DNA of 33,188 nt, from contig JAIQCW010000131.1 in NCBI GenBank assembly GCA_020283715.1, forward strand, positions 1 to 33,188, given 5' to 3'. Origin of the DNA: Cytauxzoon felis (Eukaryota > Apicomplexa > Aconoidasida > Piroplasmida > Theileriidae). Positions 8,901-18,644 of this stretch are shown one piece after another (the stretch's first letter is position 1; each line of letters opens with the position of its first letter). The notes beneath the pieces were generated by a model. That model did not search any database, was not told the origin of the DNA, and was given only the letters and a program-made list of their open reading frames with translations. The position numbers and the translations under genes were made by a program.

Positions 8901-10970
8901 AAGATGTTAGTAGATAATCTCGAGTGGAGACATCAAAATGATTAGCATGTATTAATCCAAGTGCATATAATGATCCACCACCTGAATATGAACCAGAATT
9001 TGTAGTTGATGGTAAATATGAGGATAATATTTTCATTGATTGATTTATATAACCCTAAATATATAAATATATAATAAATATAAAATTACCTTATGTATAA
9101 CACCAATTGATGCTGTCGCTGTAAATTTAGACCAATTATTAGCTTTAGATAACCATGTTAAATTATCTCTTAAAAATAAATCACAACATGTACCAGCTTG
9201 CATTATAGAATGTGATATCACAATTGCATTATGAGTTATACTATTACGCTGATCAACACTATTCTGTAAAAAAAATTAACATAAAAATAGTCTTGTAGAC
9301 AGCTTCTCCACTAGAGGTCCAATCCTTATCTCCACCTTCTTTTCCACTCGCCGTGGAGGCCTCTTCTAATTAGCTATCCCTAAAGGGTAATGCCACTCCC
9401 GGAGATCGTGGCAGTAGAGAGGTTAGTGATTGGACCTCAAGTGGACTACCCGTAGCTGATCTCAGGGAAGCGGAGGGGGAGGTAAATAGAAGAGCTGACG
9501 GCAGGATGGACCTCGAGTGGAAAGCTCCATGCAATGGGAATGAGAGTTGGATTGGACCTCAGGTGGAGAGCTCACTATACTCGTTTACTGATAAACATAC
9601 CATGAGTTGTTCTAATAGTCTTAGATCGGTATGATTTTTTCGGTGTAGGAATTGTAGATATAATTCAATAGTGGAGGTACCAGATAGGATATATTTAAGT
9701 CTAGTTATTTGGATGAGATCATCACATTTATTTAATATTGATGATTCTTGTAATAATTTAAGGAATTTTTGATCCCCAATATCTACAATATCATAAGCTA
9801 TCTGAAATGCTTTTAAATGATCACCATTCATAATTAAATTGTATAATAAATTACTCATACCCTCATAATCATTCAATTGATATAAACATACACATAAATT
9901 ACTATAATTCTGATTCAATACATCTTCATTTGATGATAATATTACATTACGTATCTTATTATATACCAAATCTTTAAATGATTTCAACAATATATCATCC
10001 ATAGATGACATTATATAATTTATCAAACCATTGCGATTCGTACTACCCTCCAATATCTCCATCATCATATCCAATCTCCTACTATCCAATACTATTCCCA
10101 TCGAATGCTGCTCATCTCCCATCATCACACTAGATCTTATCATATGCTCAACTAATACACACAATAATTCTATACATTAAACATATATATATATATATAT
10201 AATTAACTCTAACATCTTCATTTGTCTTGTAGTTCCACCTGAGGTCCAATCCACCTTTCTTCGTCCTGCCGTCAGCTCTTCCAATTACATATCTCTAAAG
10301 AGTAGAGCCACTCCCGGAGATCGTGGCGATGTTGAATGTGTAGATGGAATGAAGAGTAGTACTAGACCTCGAGTTGAGAGCTGACGGCAGGACTGACCTC
10401 GAGTTGAGAGCTGTCTGCAAGACGATGAGAGGTGGATGTAACCTCAGGTATATCATTCATTGTATTCGTTGTTGGGGGATGGACATACCTATTGTATCGG
10501 AATCGAATGGAGTATTTTGAGTGTGATCATTTTCGAATTTCATTCGGTTATATTTGACGTATTCGTCGAAGGCATTTGCGATGATAATATTAGTGTACTC
10601 AGATTTATCGGAGACGTCGAAATAATCACCGGCAGCTAGAGCATATTGTAATGCTTGAGGATATGCTTCAAGATGATAATATACTTTACTAATTACAAGA
10701 GCTGCTAACTCTCTAGCCTTGAATGTTTTATCTTCATATATATTCTCCCTATATATTAAATACATATAATAATTAATAAACTTACAACACAGGTAAACTA
10801 TCAACAATTTCTGACCAATATAAATCAACTAATTTATTTAACTGTTGTAAACCTAATTCCTTACAAGAATTCTGCTTCTCATCCAATAAAGATAAAGCAC
10901 TCTCTGCCGAACTGAGTTCACATAAATATGATGTCATAGAAGCAGAAGACATTACAACCTCCTTCACCAT
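5934..10970 (-). CDS. RPN2: 26S proteasome regulatory subunit Rpn2 (PSMD1)
   Basis: Rpn2 is the large solenoid scaffold of the 19S base; it binds Rpn13 and supports the Rpn11/Rpn8 lid. Thirteen exons were traced: 10970-10786, 10748-10489, 10169-9601, 9263-9090, 9054-8817, 8354-8280, 8224-8103, 8057-7959, 7915-7645, 7253-7092, 7048-6901, 6606-6351, 6306-5934. Evidence includes the PC/HEAT repeat core with the diagnostic AMAYCGTGS and [49 protein letters not shown], and the C-terminal [16 protein letters not shown] ending in PFTPFEIDD (animal and yeast homologues end similarly, with an acidic tail). Junctions are mostly GTATGT/GTTTGT to YAG. Five introns (10488-10170, 9600-9264, 8816-8355, 7644-7254, 6900-6607) contain modular repeat clusters; the other seven are short (about 30-60 nt). 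Exon order follows the family throughout, so the gene appears intact. Confidence 0.93.
6650..6874. repeat. Modular repeat cluster 6 (Rpn2 intron 11)
   Basis: Arm, CTTGCAGACAGCT, box, an inverted P3-type cassette (CACTCCCAGAGATCGTGGCG), arm, CTGATCTCAGGGAAGCGG, box and AGCTGTCTGCAAG with end arm. It lies between the exons encoding ...PTCLVG and [12 protein letters not shown]. Confidence 0.86.
7275..7608. repeat. Modular repeat cluster 7 (Rpn2 intron 9)
   Basis: One of the most complete clusters: arm, CTTGCAGACAGCT, box, AGCTCCCGTAGATCGCTT, arm, spacer CCCATGATGGATGATCCATC, inverted CACGATCTCCGGGAGTGGC cassette, box, CTCCACGGCGAGTGG, arm, AGCTGACGGCAGG, arm. The minus-strand frame of the preceding exon stays open through the whole cluster. 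Confidence 0.9.
8394..8801. repeat. Modular repeat cluster 8 (Rpn2 intron 5)
   Basis: The longest cluster in this gene: several arms, CTTGCAGACAGCT, TCCACTAGGCGTTCCACC, CACTCGCCGTGGTGGC, an AGCTCCCGTAGATCAGC hybrid long cassette, GGGTAGACATACCGAGG, GATGATCTACGGGAATCCGA, box, AGCTGACGGCAGG and AGCTGTCTGCAGG. The hybrid long cassette joins a P1 left part to a P2 right part. Confidence 0.88.
9293..9574. repeat. Modular repeat cluster 9 (Rpn2 intron 3)
   Basis: Short cassette CTTGTAGACAGCT, arm, CACTCGCCGTGGAGGCC, box, the TAATGCCACTCCCGGAGATC cassette, arm, inverted CTGATCTCAGGGAAGCGG, box, AGCTGACGGCAGG and end arms. Confidence 0.87.
10231..10450. repeat. Modular repeat cluster 10 (Rpn2 intron 2)
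   Basis: Arm, CCTGCCGTCAGCTCTTC, box, the TCTCTAAAGAGTAGAGCC / CCCGGAGATCGTGGC cassette, arm, AGCTGACGGCAGG, arm, AGCTGTCTGCAAG, arm. The arms at 10370 and 10396 have GTTGAG in place of GTGGAG, an arm variant. Confidence 0.87.
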
Positions 10971-11191
10971 TATAAATAAATTTATTTATAAATTATTTGC
11001 ATTTATATCGTCTACTCTATCATACTTCGCCTCACGCCCAAACTCCCACAACATTTACACAACGCATCACTGTTACCACGTTCAAACTAATTAGACATAC
11101 CTTAACAATACCAACTTAATATTCATCATTGAATATTCTCAATAAAAGGTCCTTCTATTATGATCCATCTACATTCTCTTCACTACTGATA

Positions 11192-11286
11192 TGTCACTCC
11201 ACCTGAGGTTGAAGTCTTGCAGACAGCTCTTCTATTTACTTCCCCCTCCGCTTCCCTGAGATCAGCTGCGGGTTCCACTTGAGGTC
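11192..11286. repeat. Modular repeat cluster 11 (left flank of antigen fragment)
   Basis: Arm, CTTGCAGACAGCTCTTC, box, CGCTTCCCTGAGATCAGC, arm. The fragment begins immediately after this last arm (CCACTTGAGGTC). Confidence 0.85.
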
Positions 11287-11867
11287 AACAAATAAAGAGG
11301 TACAAAATACATTAGCTCATGGTCATATAGAAACTGATTGGAATAAATATGCCAAACATGAAAATCATCCCGATCCTCCTTCAACATATACCGTTACAAA
11401 ACTACAGAATTGTCAATACACTTATAGTGCAACAGCTACTGCTGTTGGTAAGAAAGGTAAAACTCATGCCAATGATGTACCCGCTGATGATAGACCTGGT
11501 GGAAACACTCATGTGGCCAATACTCACCCTAATACTGGTCAAGAAGTCAATGGAATGAAATGGCATAATGATATTGATACTAGTACCGTACAAGCATATT
11601 CTGGTTTTACTGGTGATCACGGAGATGCTGTTATAACTAATAGTAATACTCGTCTAAATTGCGATTGAACGAGATTCATTATTAAACTCTGGTACAGTAG
11701 GCGGTGTTGACCATACTGGTTCATATACAAAACCCGTACATTGTTTCCTAGATACCACTGCTCATGGCACTGTTACTGCAGGTGAAGATAAACCGTTTTT
11801 GGAGAATGGTCAAACAACTGGTAGAATAAATTTTAACGATGGTGCATTTAACGATGATATAACTTAA
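11287..11867 (+). pseudogene. Broken antigen-like gene fragment between repeat cassettes
   Basis: Plus-strand coding-like sequence with no start codon of its own. The first part (to about 11665) reads a polar, His/Thr/Asn-rich protein with stretches such as HIETDWNKYAKHENHPDPPS, NCQYTYSATATAVGKKGKTH and GFTGDHGDAVITNSNTRLNC, then a stop. One base over, the frame continues SLLNSGTVGGVDHTGSYTKP and FLENGQTTGRINFNDGAFND to a stop at about 11867, so a +1 frameshift separates two halves of one former ORF. Composition (Thr, Gly, Asn, His) suggests an extracellular or surface protein, but I do not recognise the family. The piece starts and stops where modular cassettes begin on each side, as if a gene segment had been carried in with them. 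Confidence 0.55.
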
Positions 11868-11868
11868 C

Positions 11869-11983
11869 CATCGTTGTTCCGGGTTGATATACCTGTAAGC
11901 GATCTATGGGAGCTGGAAGGGGAAGTAAATAGGGAAGCTGTCTGCAAGACAAGGAGAGGTGGATTGGACATCAGGTGGAGGAA
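11869..11983. repeat. Modular repeat cluster 12 (right flank of antigen fragment)
   Basis: TGTTCCGGGTTGATATACC, CTGTAAGCGATCTATGGGAG (inverted P1-type cassette), box, AGCTGTCTGCAAG and end arm, in the opposite orientation to cluster 11. Confidence 0.83.
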
Positions 11984-12030
11984 CTCATCATGTTTATTAT
12001 AAATGGTATAAAATATGGTATGAGATTGAT

Positions 12031-15000
12031 TTATGGTGGGTCTAGTATGACATCTCTTTTCATTTGATTACTTCTTGGTGGTGTTGGTGGTCTGATTTCG
12101 GCCATTCTCATATCCCTAGTTGAAATTAATATTTCAATATAAAATAACAAACCAAGTTTCATAATTTGTGACTGCAGTGGATGGATAAATCAGCTTCGGT
12201 ACAATTGTCAAGTCACGTCTTATAAATAATAATGCACCAGCATTTTTGTGATGATTACAATAATTTGTAGCTGAGTAATAAATATTATCCAATATCCAAC
12301 TTACCAGAAAATAAAGTAATCAATTTACCACCCGCAAACCTCTCAAAACCATCCATTACACACTCATGAGCCCTGTTGAAATTATATACACAGAATATTT
12401 TACTAAAGTACAACCACCGTTCCACTCGAGGTCCAATCCCTAACCTCATCTAAGATCTCTCTTCTACCTCAAACCTCACGTTCGTCTTGCAGACAGCTCT
12501 TCCTTTTACTTCCCCTTCCAGCTCCCGTAGATCGCTTCCAGGTTCTATCTGAGGTCCAATCACTATACTTCAGCCACGATCTCTGGGAGTGGCTTTACTC
12601 TTTAGAGATAGATAATTAGAAGAGGGCTCCACGGCGAGTGGAACGAATGTTGTAACTTCAGGTGGAGTTGATTGGACTTCGAGTGTGGCACTCACTGCGT
12701 TCGTTCGTTTAATGTTTTCAAACAGACCTTATAATAAGTTCGAGATTATTATTAACAAGGAATCCATGTACACGATCTGGTCCGAATTTGACGATATGTC
12801 CTGCTTTTTCTGGATCTCTAATTTCATTTGGTACAGTACCAAGCATGGCATCACTATCTGTTGGATCGGACCATAATAGATCTAGTAGAATTTGATCCTA
12901 AATAATTAAAAGTAAATTATTTTAATCCAACATACTAAATCTGTTTGTGGTATAGCAGATACAGAAATTGGTCTTTGGATTTGTGAAATATCAGTTATTT
13001 TATTTATACTTTTACCTATACCACCATGTACACATAAAATTTTCTTCTCAATAATAGCACCAAGTGGTAACATCTCAAATATTTTATTTATATTTTGCCA
13101 ACATGAATGAACACTCATAGGATCTTCACGTAATCTTCTTTTACACTCATCTTGAAATCCATATATAGAATTAATAGCTGGATCCTCATGATTACCCCTC
13201 AATAAGTGTATTTGAGTAGGATATTTACATTTTAATGAAAATAATAAACATATCACCTCAAGACTATTATAACCACGATCTATATAATCACCCAAAAATA
13301 AATAATCATTCGATTCTATATCACCCACTGCACCAATCGATTCAGCCAATGTCTCACTCAATGGACATTTATACAACTTAAATAAACGCATCAAATCATG
13401 ATACTGACCATGAATATCACCATATACTGAAAAAATAATAAATATCAAATACAGATGACAATCCACCCGAGGTCCAATCCTAATCTTCTCTACCACTCGC
13501 CGTGGTGGCTCTCCTATTTACTTCCCCTTCCAGCTCCCGTAGATCGCTTCCAGGTTGATTTTGTTTTTCCGGAAATCTTGTTATTGTAGGGTAGGTGAAG
13601 ATTATGGGGATATTGTGTGAATATAGGGCTAATTAACCCCAGTTACCACATAATAGTAATAAACCATAGAGCATAATGCTATACCCGGAAAAACAAAATA
13701 TGTTAACTCGGAGGAACGTAATATAGTCAGGATTGGACCTCGAGTGGAACCCGTAGCTGATCTCAGGGAAGCGGAGGGGAAAATAATTAGAAGAGGCTCC
13801 ACGCCTAGTGGAACAGTGGTTGTGACCTCAGGTGGAAGAAGAGTTTTGACGTACTTTTTATGGGTGATCTTAATGTTAAGACAGTATCTTCATGTTTTAT
13901 GATATTATAAACCTATTGTGGTATTTCTATATTTCAGCAATGATTCAACATACCAAATTACATAAAGTATTGATATCATTCCATGGTATTGGGAATAATG
14001 AGTCATAACTATTTGAAGAATTTGGGCACATATCATTTATTATACTGAGATTTAATAATTTACGTATAATACGATCATATACTGTATCACCACTATCAAC
14101 TTGCCAATGAAGTTTAACTCTAGCCTCAGGTTTATTAATTTTCTTTCCTTCATCCTCTAATTTATCAATAGATATCTAAAAGTAATATTAACATTATATA
14201 CCCCATAAATTAAATTTACCTTTCTAACTAATACAGAAAAATCAGATACTGATTCATGTACAGCATGTGCATGAGATGATAAACGAATTTCACGTTCATA
14301 TGATTTAGGCATTATAAATTCCATCTGATTCTTAGGAGATGTTTGAAATGATAATACACCCTGAGATGATTTGACCTCAGTATCCCTCTTTTCCTGATTA
14401 GTCGGAGATGATAATACACCACTCTTTAAATGATCACGAAATATCACTATAGAATTTAATTAAACAAATATAATTAATAAAGTTTAGTCCCCACCTGAGG
14501 TCCAATCCAACTTGTCTTCACTCCATCCTCTCTTAGTCTTGCAGACAGCTCTTCTATTTACCTATCTCTAAAGAGTAATGCCACTCCCGGAGATCGTGGC
14601 AGTGAGAAGGTCAGGATTGGACCTCAGGTGGAGAACCCGTAGCTGATCTCAGGGAAGCGAAGGGGGAAGTAAATAGAAGAGCCACCACGGCGAGTGGAGA
14701 AGGAATAGGATTGGACCTCAGGTGGAGAAGCTCCATGGAATGATAAGTTGTAAACTAACATTCGCAATCGACTAGTCGTAATTCTGCTGTTGGCATTTGT
14801 TGTGTTTGATGTGTGAATCCTCCAAAGACGTAAAGATTACAGCCGGTAACCCAGGATGAGTGTCGGAACTATAAATGTATAGTAGAATGAGAATATTAAC
14901 ATTACCCTTTGTACAGTTGGCATTGTAAACCATTCAAGTGTGACTGTATCATAAACTGCCGATGGTAATTGCCTAAAAGGTAGATATGATGAGGTACGGA

Positions 15001-16322
15001 TCATAAGAAAACAACTAACGTATACAAATCATCAACTCTACCACCTACAATTACCATTTTCGATCCAATAAATACAGCAGCTATATTATTTACATGAAAA
15101 TATTTATCATTCAACATACAGTGTTGATAACGTGATGCAGGTGCTGTTCCTAATTTCACAGGAGCTTCAATCCAGTCCCAAGTACCATCACGATGCTGAC
15201 GTAATCCCCATGTATCATTCAATGATTTATTCTCCTCATTACGACCACCAAATATCACAATCATACCATTAGCAGGACCCTCTTTACAAACCTGAAAAAA
15301 AATAATGAAACTATCCTCCACATGAGGTCCAATCCACCTCTCTTCGTCCTGCAGACAGCTTCTCCACCTGAGGTCTTTCCACTCGCCGTGGAGGCCTCTT
15401 CTAATTACTTCTCCCTCCGCTTCCCGTAGATCAGCTACGGGTTTATCGCCACGATCTCCGGGAGTGGCTCTACTCTTTAGAGATAGGTAAATAGAAGAGC
15501 TGTCTGCAAGACGACCTCAGGTGGAGAAGCTGTCTGCAGGACGAAGAGAGGTGGAGTAAAGATGGTAGTGATTGGACATAGGGTGGAGATTCACTACGTT
15601 TTTGGGTTCGCTATGTGATTCTAACTTACATCTGCAGAATGGTAAACTCTTTTTGCGGGTTTCTTCATATTTGTTGTGAATGTGATTTCGGTCCAGCAAA
15701 ATGGTGATTGTTCTACGTTGAGACACCACACATCATTATTCGATTGTATTCTGAGAGGTAGTGATACAAATTATATATCCTTTCAACTAACCCATCATTA
15801 CCTCCAATGATAATTAGGTACGGTTTACAAAAAACCATGACATGCCCATAGCGTCTACCGGGTGATGGACCGGTGGTTGGTACAATGATCCACGACAATT
15901 GTTTATCTCTTCGTAAATCCAATAGATAGAGCTAAGTAAGGTGCATATAATGTATATATGAACGTCAACATACATCATCTGATGATAAACCTCCAGCGCC
16001 TGTAGCTCCACCGTATACAACAACTTGCATTGACTCTACACAGGCAGCGGAATGAGCTGCTCTGGGAGATGGTACATTCTCAACATTTAATTTGGACCAT
16101 GAATTCTTGTTGGTATCGTATATATACGAATCATTAGTTATAGTATATCTACCAACATCTAAAAGGGAAGAATATAGAAGGATAGACAGGATTTTTTTAA
16201 AACAAACCTCCAATAGCTCCTCCAAAAAGTACTACTTTACCTCCACCAACAGATGTTGATGTGTGACCAAATCTAGCTGGTGGTATCTCACCTTGAAGAG
16301 AGATAACCTTTTGGTATGTCAT
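12031..16322 (-). CDS. PPKL: Kelch-repeat protein phosphatase (PPKL / BSU1-like)
   Basis: PPKL is a Ser/Thr phosphatase with an N-terminal Kelch propeller and a C-terminal PP1-like domain; in Plasmodium it governs ookinete polarity and in plants the BSU1 orthologues act in brassinosteroid signalling. The start [20 protein letters not shown] leads into Kelch blades: [72 protein letters not shown]. The catalytic domain carries [11 protein letters not shown], then [48 protein letters not shown] and [16 protein letters not shown], so metal-binding and catalytic residues appear intact. The tail [15 protein letters not shown] precedes the stop at 12031; the PPTP tail is also typical of the family. 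Well over ten exons; the exons before and after 15751-15767 imply a 17-nt intron. Four introns carry repeat clusters (about 15629-15292, 14770-14445, 13859-13428, 12730-12390), the third also a MITE-like element. Confidence 0.92.
12417..12686. repeat. Modular repeat cluster 13 (PPKL intron)
   Basis: Arm, CTTGCAGACAGCTCTTC, box, AGCTCCCGTAGATCGCTT, arm, inverted CCACGATCTCTGGGAGTGGC cassette, box, CTCCACGGCGAGTGG, arms. It lies between LELIIR and AHECVMDG of the phosphatase core. Confidence 0.86.
13458..13556. repeat. Modular repeat cluster 14a (PPKL intron)
   Basis: Arm, CACTCGCCGTGGTGGC, box, AGCTCCCGTAGATCGCTT ending CCAGGTTGA, where the MITE-like element starts. Confidence 0.84.
13559..13698. 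mobile_element. MITE-like element, 140 bp, with 14-bp terminal inverted repeats
   Basis: The left end TTTTGTTTTTCCGG (13559-13572) is the exact reverse complement of the right end CCGGAAAAACAAAA (13685-13698). The interior is non-coding, with no cassettes. No clear target-site duplication is visible, since the flanks are other repeats. It sits between two halves of a modular cluster inside the PPKL intron. Confidence 0.6.
13706..13845. repeat. Modular repeat cluster 14b (PPKL intron)
   Basis: CTCGGAGGAACGTA linker, arm, inverted CTGATCTCAGGGAAGCGG, box, CTCCACGCCTAGTGG short cassette, arm. Together with 14a it forms a cluster split by the MITE-like element. Confidence 0.84.
14490..14740. repeat. 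Modular repeat cluster 15 (PPKL intron)
   Basis: Arm, CTTGCAGACAGCTCTTC, box, TAATGCCACTCCCGGAGATC, arm, inverted CTGATCTCAGGGAAGCG, box, GCCACCACGGCGAGTGG, arm. Confidence 0.87.
15315..15592. repeat. Modular repeat cluster 16 (PPKL intron)
   Basis: Arm, CCTGCAGACAGCTTCTCC, arm, CACTCGCCGTGGAGGCC, box, a CGCTTCCCGTAGATCAGC hybrid cassette, CACGATCTCCGGGAGTGGC cassette, box, AGCTGTCTGCAAG, arm, AGCTGTCTGCAGG, end arm. The hybrid shows exchange between long-cassette types. Confidence 0.87.
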
Positions 16323-16585
16323 AGGGACATGCTATCACTAATTTTACATAACCAAATGATTTTATATAATAATTTGGTACTAATTTATAATGTCTAGTAC
16401 TATTTTATCCTTTTTTTAATCCCCACCTCTTAATGTGTAAGGGCTACTTCTACCTCCAATTCTATGCTTTGAAAATTATAATATGATGTACACATCTCTT
16501 AAATTATATATCCAATATTCTATAATTTATCGCATCGCAATTTATAAATTGTAATGATATGGCTAATTGAAATTAACTTCAAGAT
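16323..16585. promoter_or_regulatory. Divergent intergenic region, PPKL / secreted protein
   Basis: A 263-bp gap between two divergently transcribed starts, so it presumably holds both promoters. No conserved box could be assigned; AT-rich with no cassettes. Confidence 0.4.
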
Positions 16586-18123
16586 ATGTCAATGGGTATT
16601 AACAACATCACTCTGGTACTTTGTATCATTTTAATATACTCTCTGAATGTTGATACAAAGAAACATAAGTACACATCTCTAGAACAGTATAGATATCCAT
16701 TATTATTCTATGGGTATGTAAAAACTTGATGATTTTTCATGAAATTATACTGTAGTTATAAAAGAGATTCATATTCAGTCTTGGACTCGATTTTTTCATT
16801 GGATATAGTGAGTTTTGTCTATCAGTAAGTATCTTCACTTTAAAGGTCCAACCGACACATTTATACTGTAAGAAGCAGTTGAATGTCTTAGTACATAAAG
16901 CTGAATTATTCTTTCATACTAATGACACATCTGATGTTGATTTTAACTGTACCGAAATTTTGAGGGGTAAATGCCTCAATAAGGAGAAATGTTTAGTGAG
17001 TTTTATATGTTTGTACTAATTTATACATTCATAGGTCAGTCTATATGACTGTGCAAATGCCTATAAGAATAATGAAGTATATAGTAAAATGAATGAAAAG
17101 TTGATCAGACTCGAATATACATGTGAACCATCAAAGTATGTTTAAAATATGGGGTTTAATATCCACATAAAGGTATCCGAGGCCTTTATTTGATGGTATG
17201 AAATTTATAGAAGGAGTATCACCACAATTTCTAATGTGAGTTTGGAATTATTGGGTATATTATATAATTTCCCCCATAGTATACCATATGATAATTGTGA
17301 TGAGCCATTATTACCAAATACAACCGAACATTATGAGAAGATTGCCAAGTGTATAAATACACCCAACTGTAGATACATAATCGCAAATGATGACAGACTT
17401 TATTCAGACGACTACTTATCCACAGTATGTCAATCGAAGCCATCATACACCCATCATTAGAGGAATCATATCAAGTCACATATATACGTTAAACCAGATA
17501 CATTCAAACTAAGAGGATATACAGTACTACTTAACTATACAGGTATGGACATAGTGAAGCCTAAGTATTGAAGTCCAATCCTCCTTCTCTTCGTCTTGCA
17601 GACCGCTCTCCACCTGAGGTTACATCTACCTCGCGTTCTCCTGCCGTCAGCTCTTCCAATTACCCATCCCTAAAGAGTAATGCCACTCCCGGAGATCGTG
17701 GCAGTGAGAAGGTATCTATTGGACCTCAAGTGAACCCGCAGCTGATCTCAGGGAAGGGAGAGATAAATAGAGAAGGCTCTCTGCAAGAGGGAGACAAGGT
17801 TGTAATCTCTGGTGGAAAGCCTAGTTATATATATAGTGCGCTGTAGATCGTTAGAAAATATAAGGGGAAAATTCTTCTTTATATAGGTATATGTCAGTAT
17901 CCTGAGTACAAGGACGAGCCTGATTTTTATAAAGTTGCTGAATTGGCAAATTCTAACAAGTATACATTTTTCTCATTGAGTTTGTTTATATCTCTTTAAA
18001 AAAAATTATCTTCAGACTATTACCCATCAAAGCTGTTCAATTTAGACCCAAAGAAATCTTCGTGGTATGTTAACACTACTCACCTCTTTATTATATCATA
18101 GGCTATGTAAAGGGTATGAATAA
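16586..18123 (+). CDS. Secreted cysteine-containing protein, possibly SUEL-lectin-like
   Basis: Starts MSMGINNITLVLCIILIYSL, a signal peptide. Exons were traced through short introns: ...YPLLFYG / YKRDSYSVLDSIFSLDI / VQPTHLYCKKQLNVLVHKAE ... GKCLNKEKCLV / SLYDCANAYKNNEVY ... RLEYTCEPS, then PYDNCDEPLLPNTTEHYEKI, AKCINTPNCRYIIANDD, NHIKSHIYVKPDTFKLRGYT, CQYPEYKDEPDFYKVAELAN, ending LCKGYE with the stop at 18121-18123. The arrangement of C...A.....C...C...V...C followed by L.R.EYTCEP is reminiscent of galactose/rhamnose-binding SUEL lectin domains, with a second degenerate half. That is a motif impression, not a profile match. A repeat cluster fills a late intron. Several exon borders (near 17160-17280) are uncertain. 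No transmembrane segment after the signal peptide was seen. Confidence 0.6.
17560..17815. repeat. Modular repeat cluster 17 (intron of the secreted-protein gene)
   Basis: Arm start, CTTGCAGACCGCTC, arm, CCTGCCGTCAGCTCTTCC, box, TAATGCCACTCCCGGAGATC, inverted CTGATCTCAGGGAAGGGAG, box and CTCTCTGCAAGAGG short-cassette variant. Confidence 0.85.
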
Positions 18124-18287
18124 TCACTAAAATTATATATTCACTCAGAAAACCTACAATCGTACCCATGATTGGACACATTATCGCATTACCATCAAGA
18201 TAATCCAACCTTTAATGTCAATAGATATACACTCTAGATTTATTCACTATATATAATCCTATACCCGTAGTCAGTCCTTATGTAAGC

Positions 18288-18588
18288 TCTTCTCCACCTG
18301 ATGTCCATCCTGCCGTCAGCTTCTCTATTTACCTCCCCCTTCGCTTCCCAGAGATCAGCTACGGGTTCCACTTGAGGTTACATCCAACACATCATTAGCA
18401 CCATCTTCTATCATTCCCATGATGGATGATCCATCACTATTTTCATCACTGCCTTCGCCACGATCTCCGGGAGTGGCTCTACTCTTTAGAGATATGTAAT
18501 TGGAAGAGCTGTCTGCAAGACCTACGGTGGAGGCGAGTGGAAGAGGAGTTGGATTGGACTTAGGGTGGAGAGGAAGTGGTTTAAACTT
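18288..18588. repeat. Modular repeat cluster 18 (intergenic)
   Basis: Arm, CCTGCCGTCAGCT, box, CGCTTCCCAGAGATCAGC, arm, spacer CCCATGATGGATGATCCATC, inverted CACGATCTCCGGGAGTGGC, box, AGCTGTCTGCAAG, end arm. It lies between the convergent 3' ends of the secreted-protein gene and rpS3, leaving about 160 bp of plain AT-rich DNA at 18124-18287. Confidence 0.88.
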
Positions 18589-18644
18589 CGGGTTAAAGTG
18601 TACATTAGATATAGATATATATATGTGTAAGTATTGTTAAAATA

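Noticed and set aside
10183..10202. AT dinucleotide run
   Set aside because: Short TA microsatellite within an Rpn2 intron, ordinary for this base composition.
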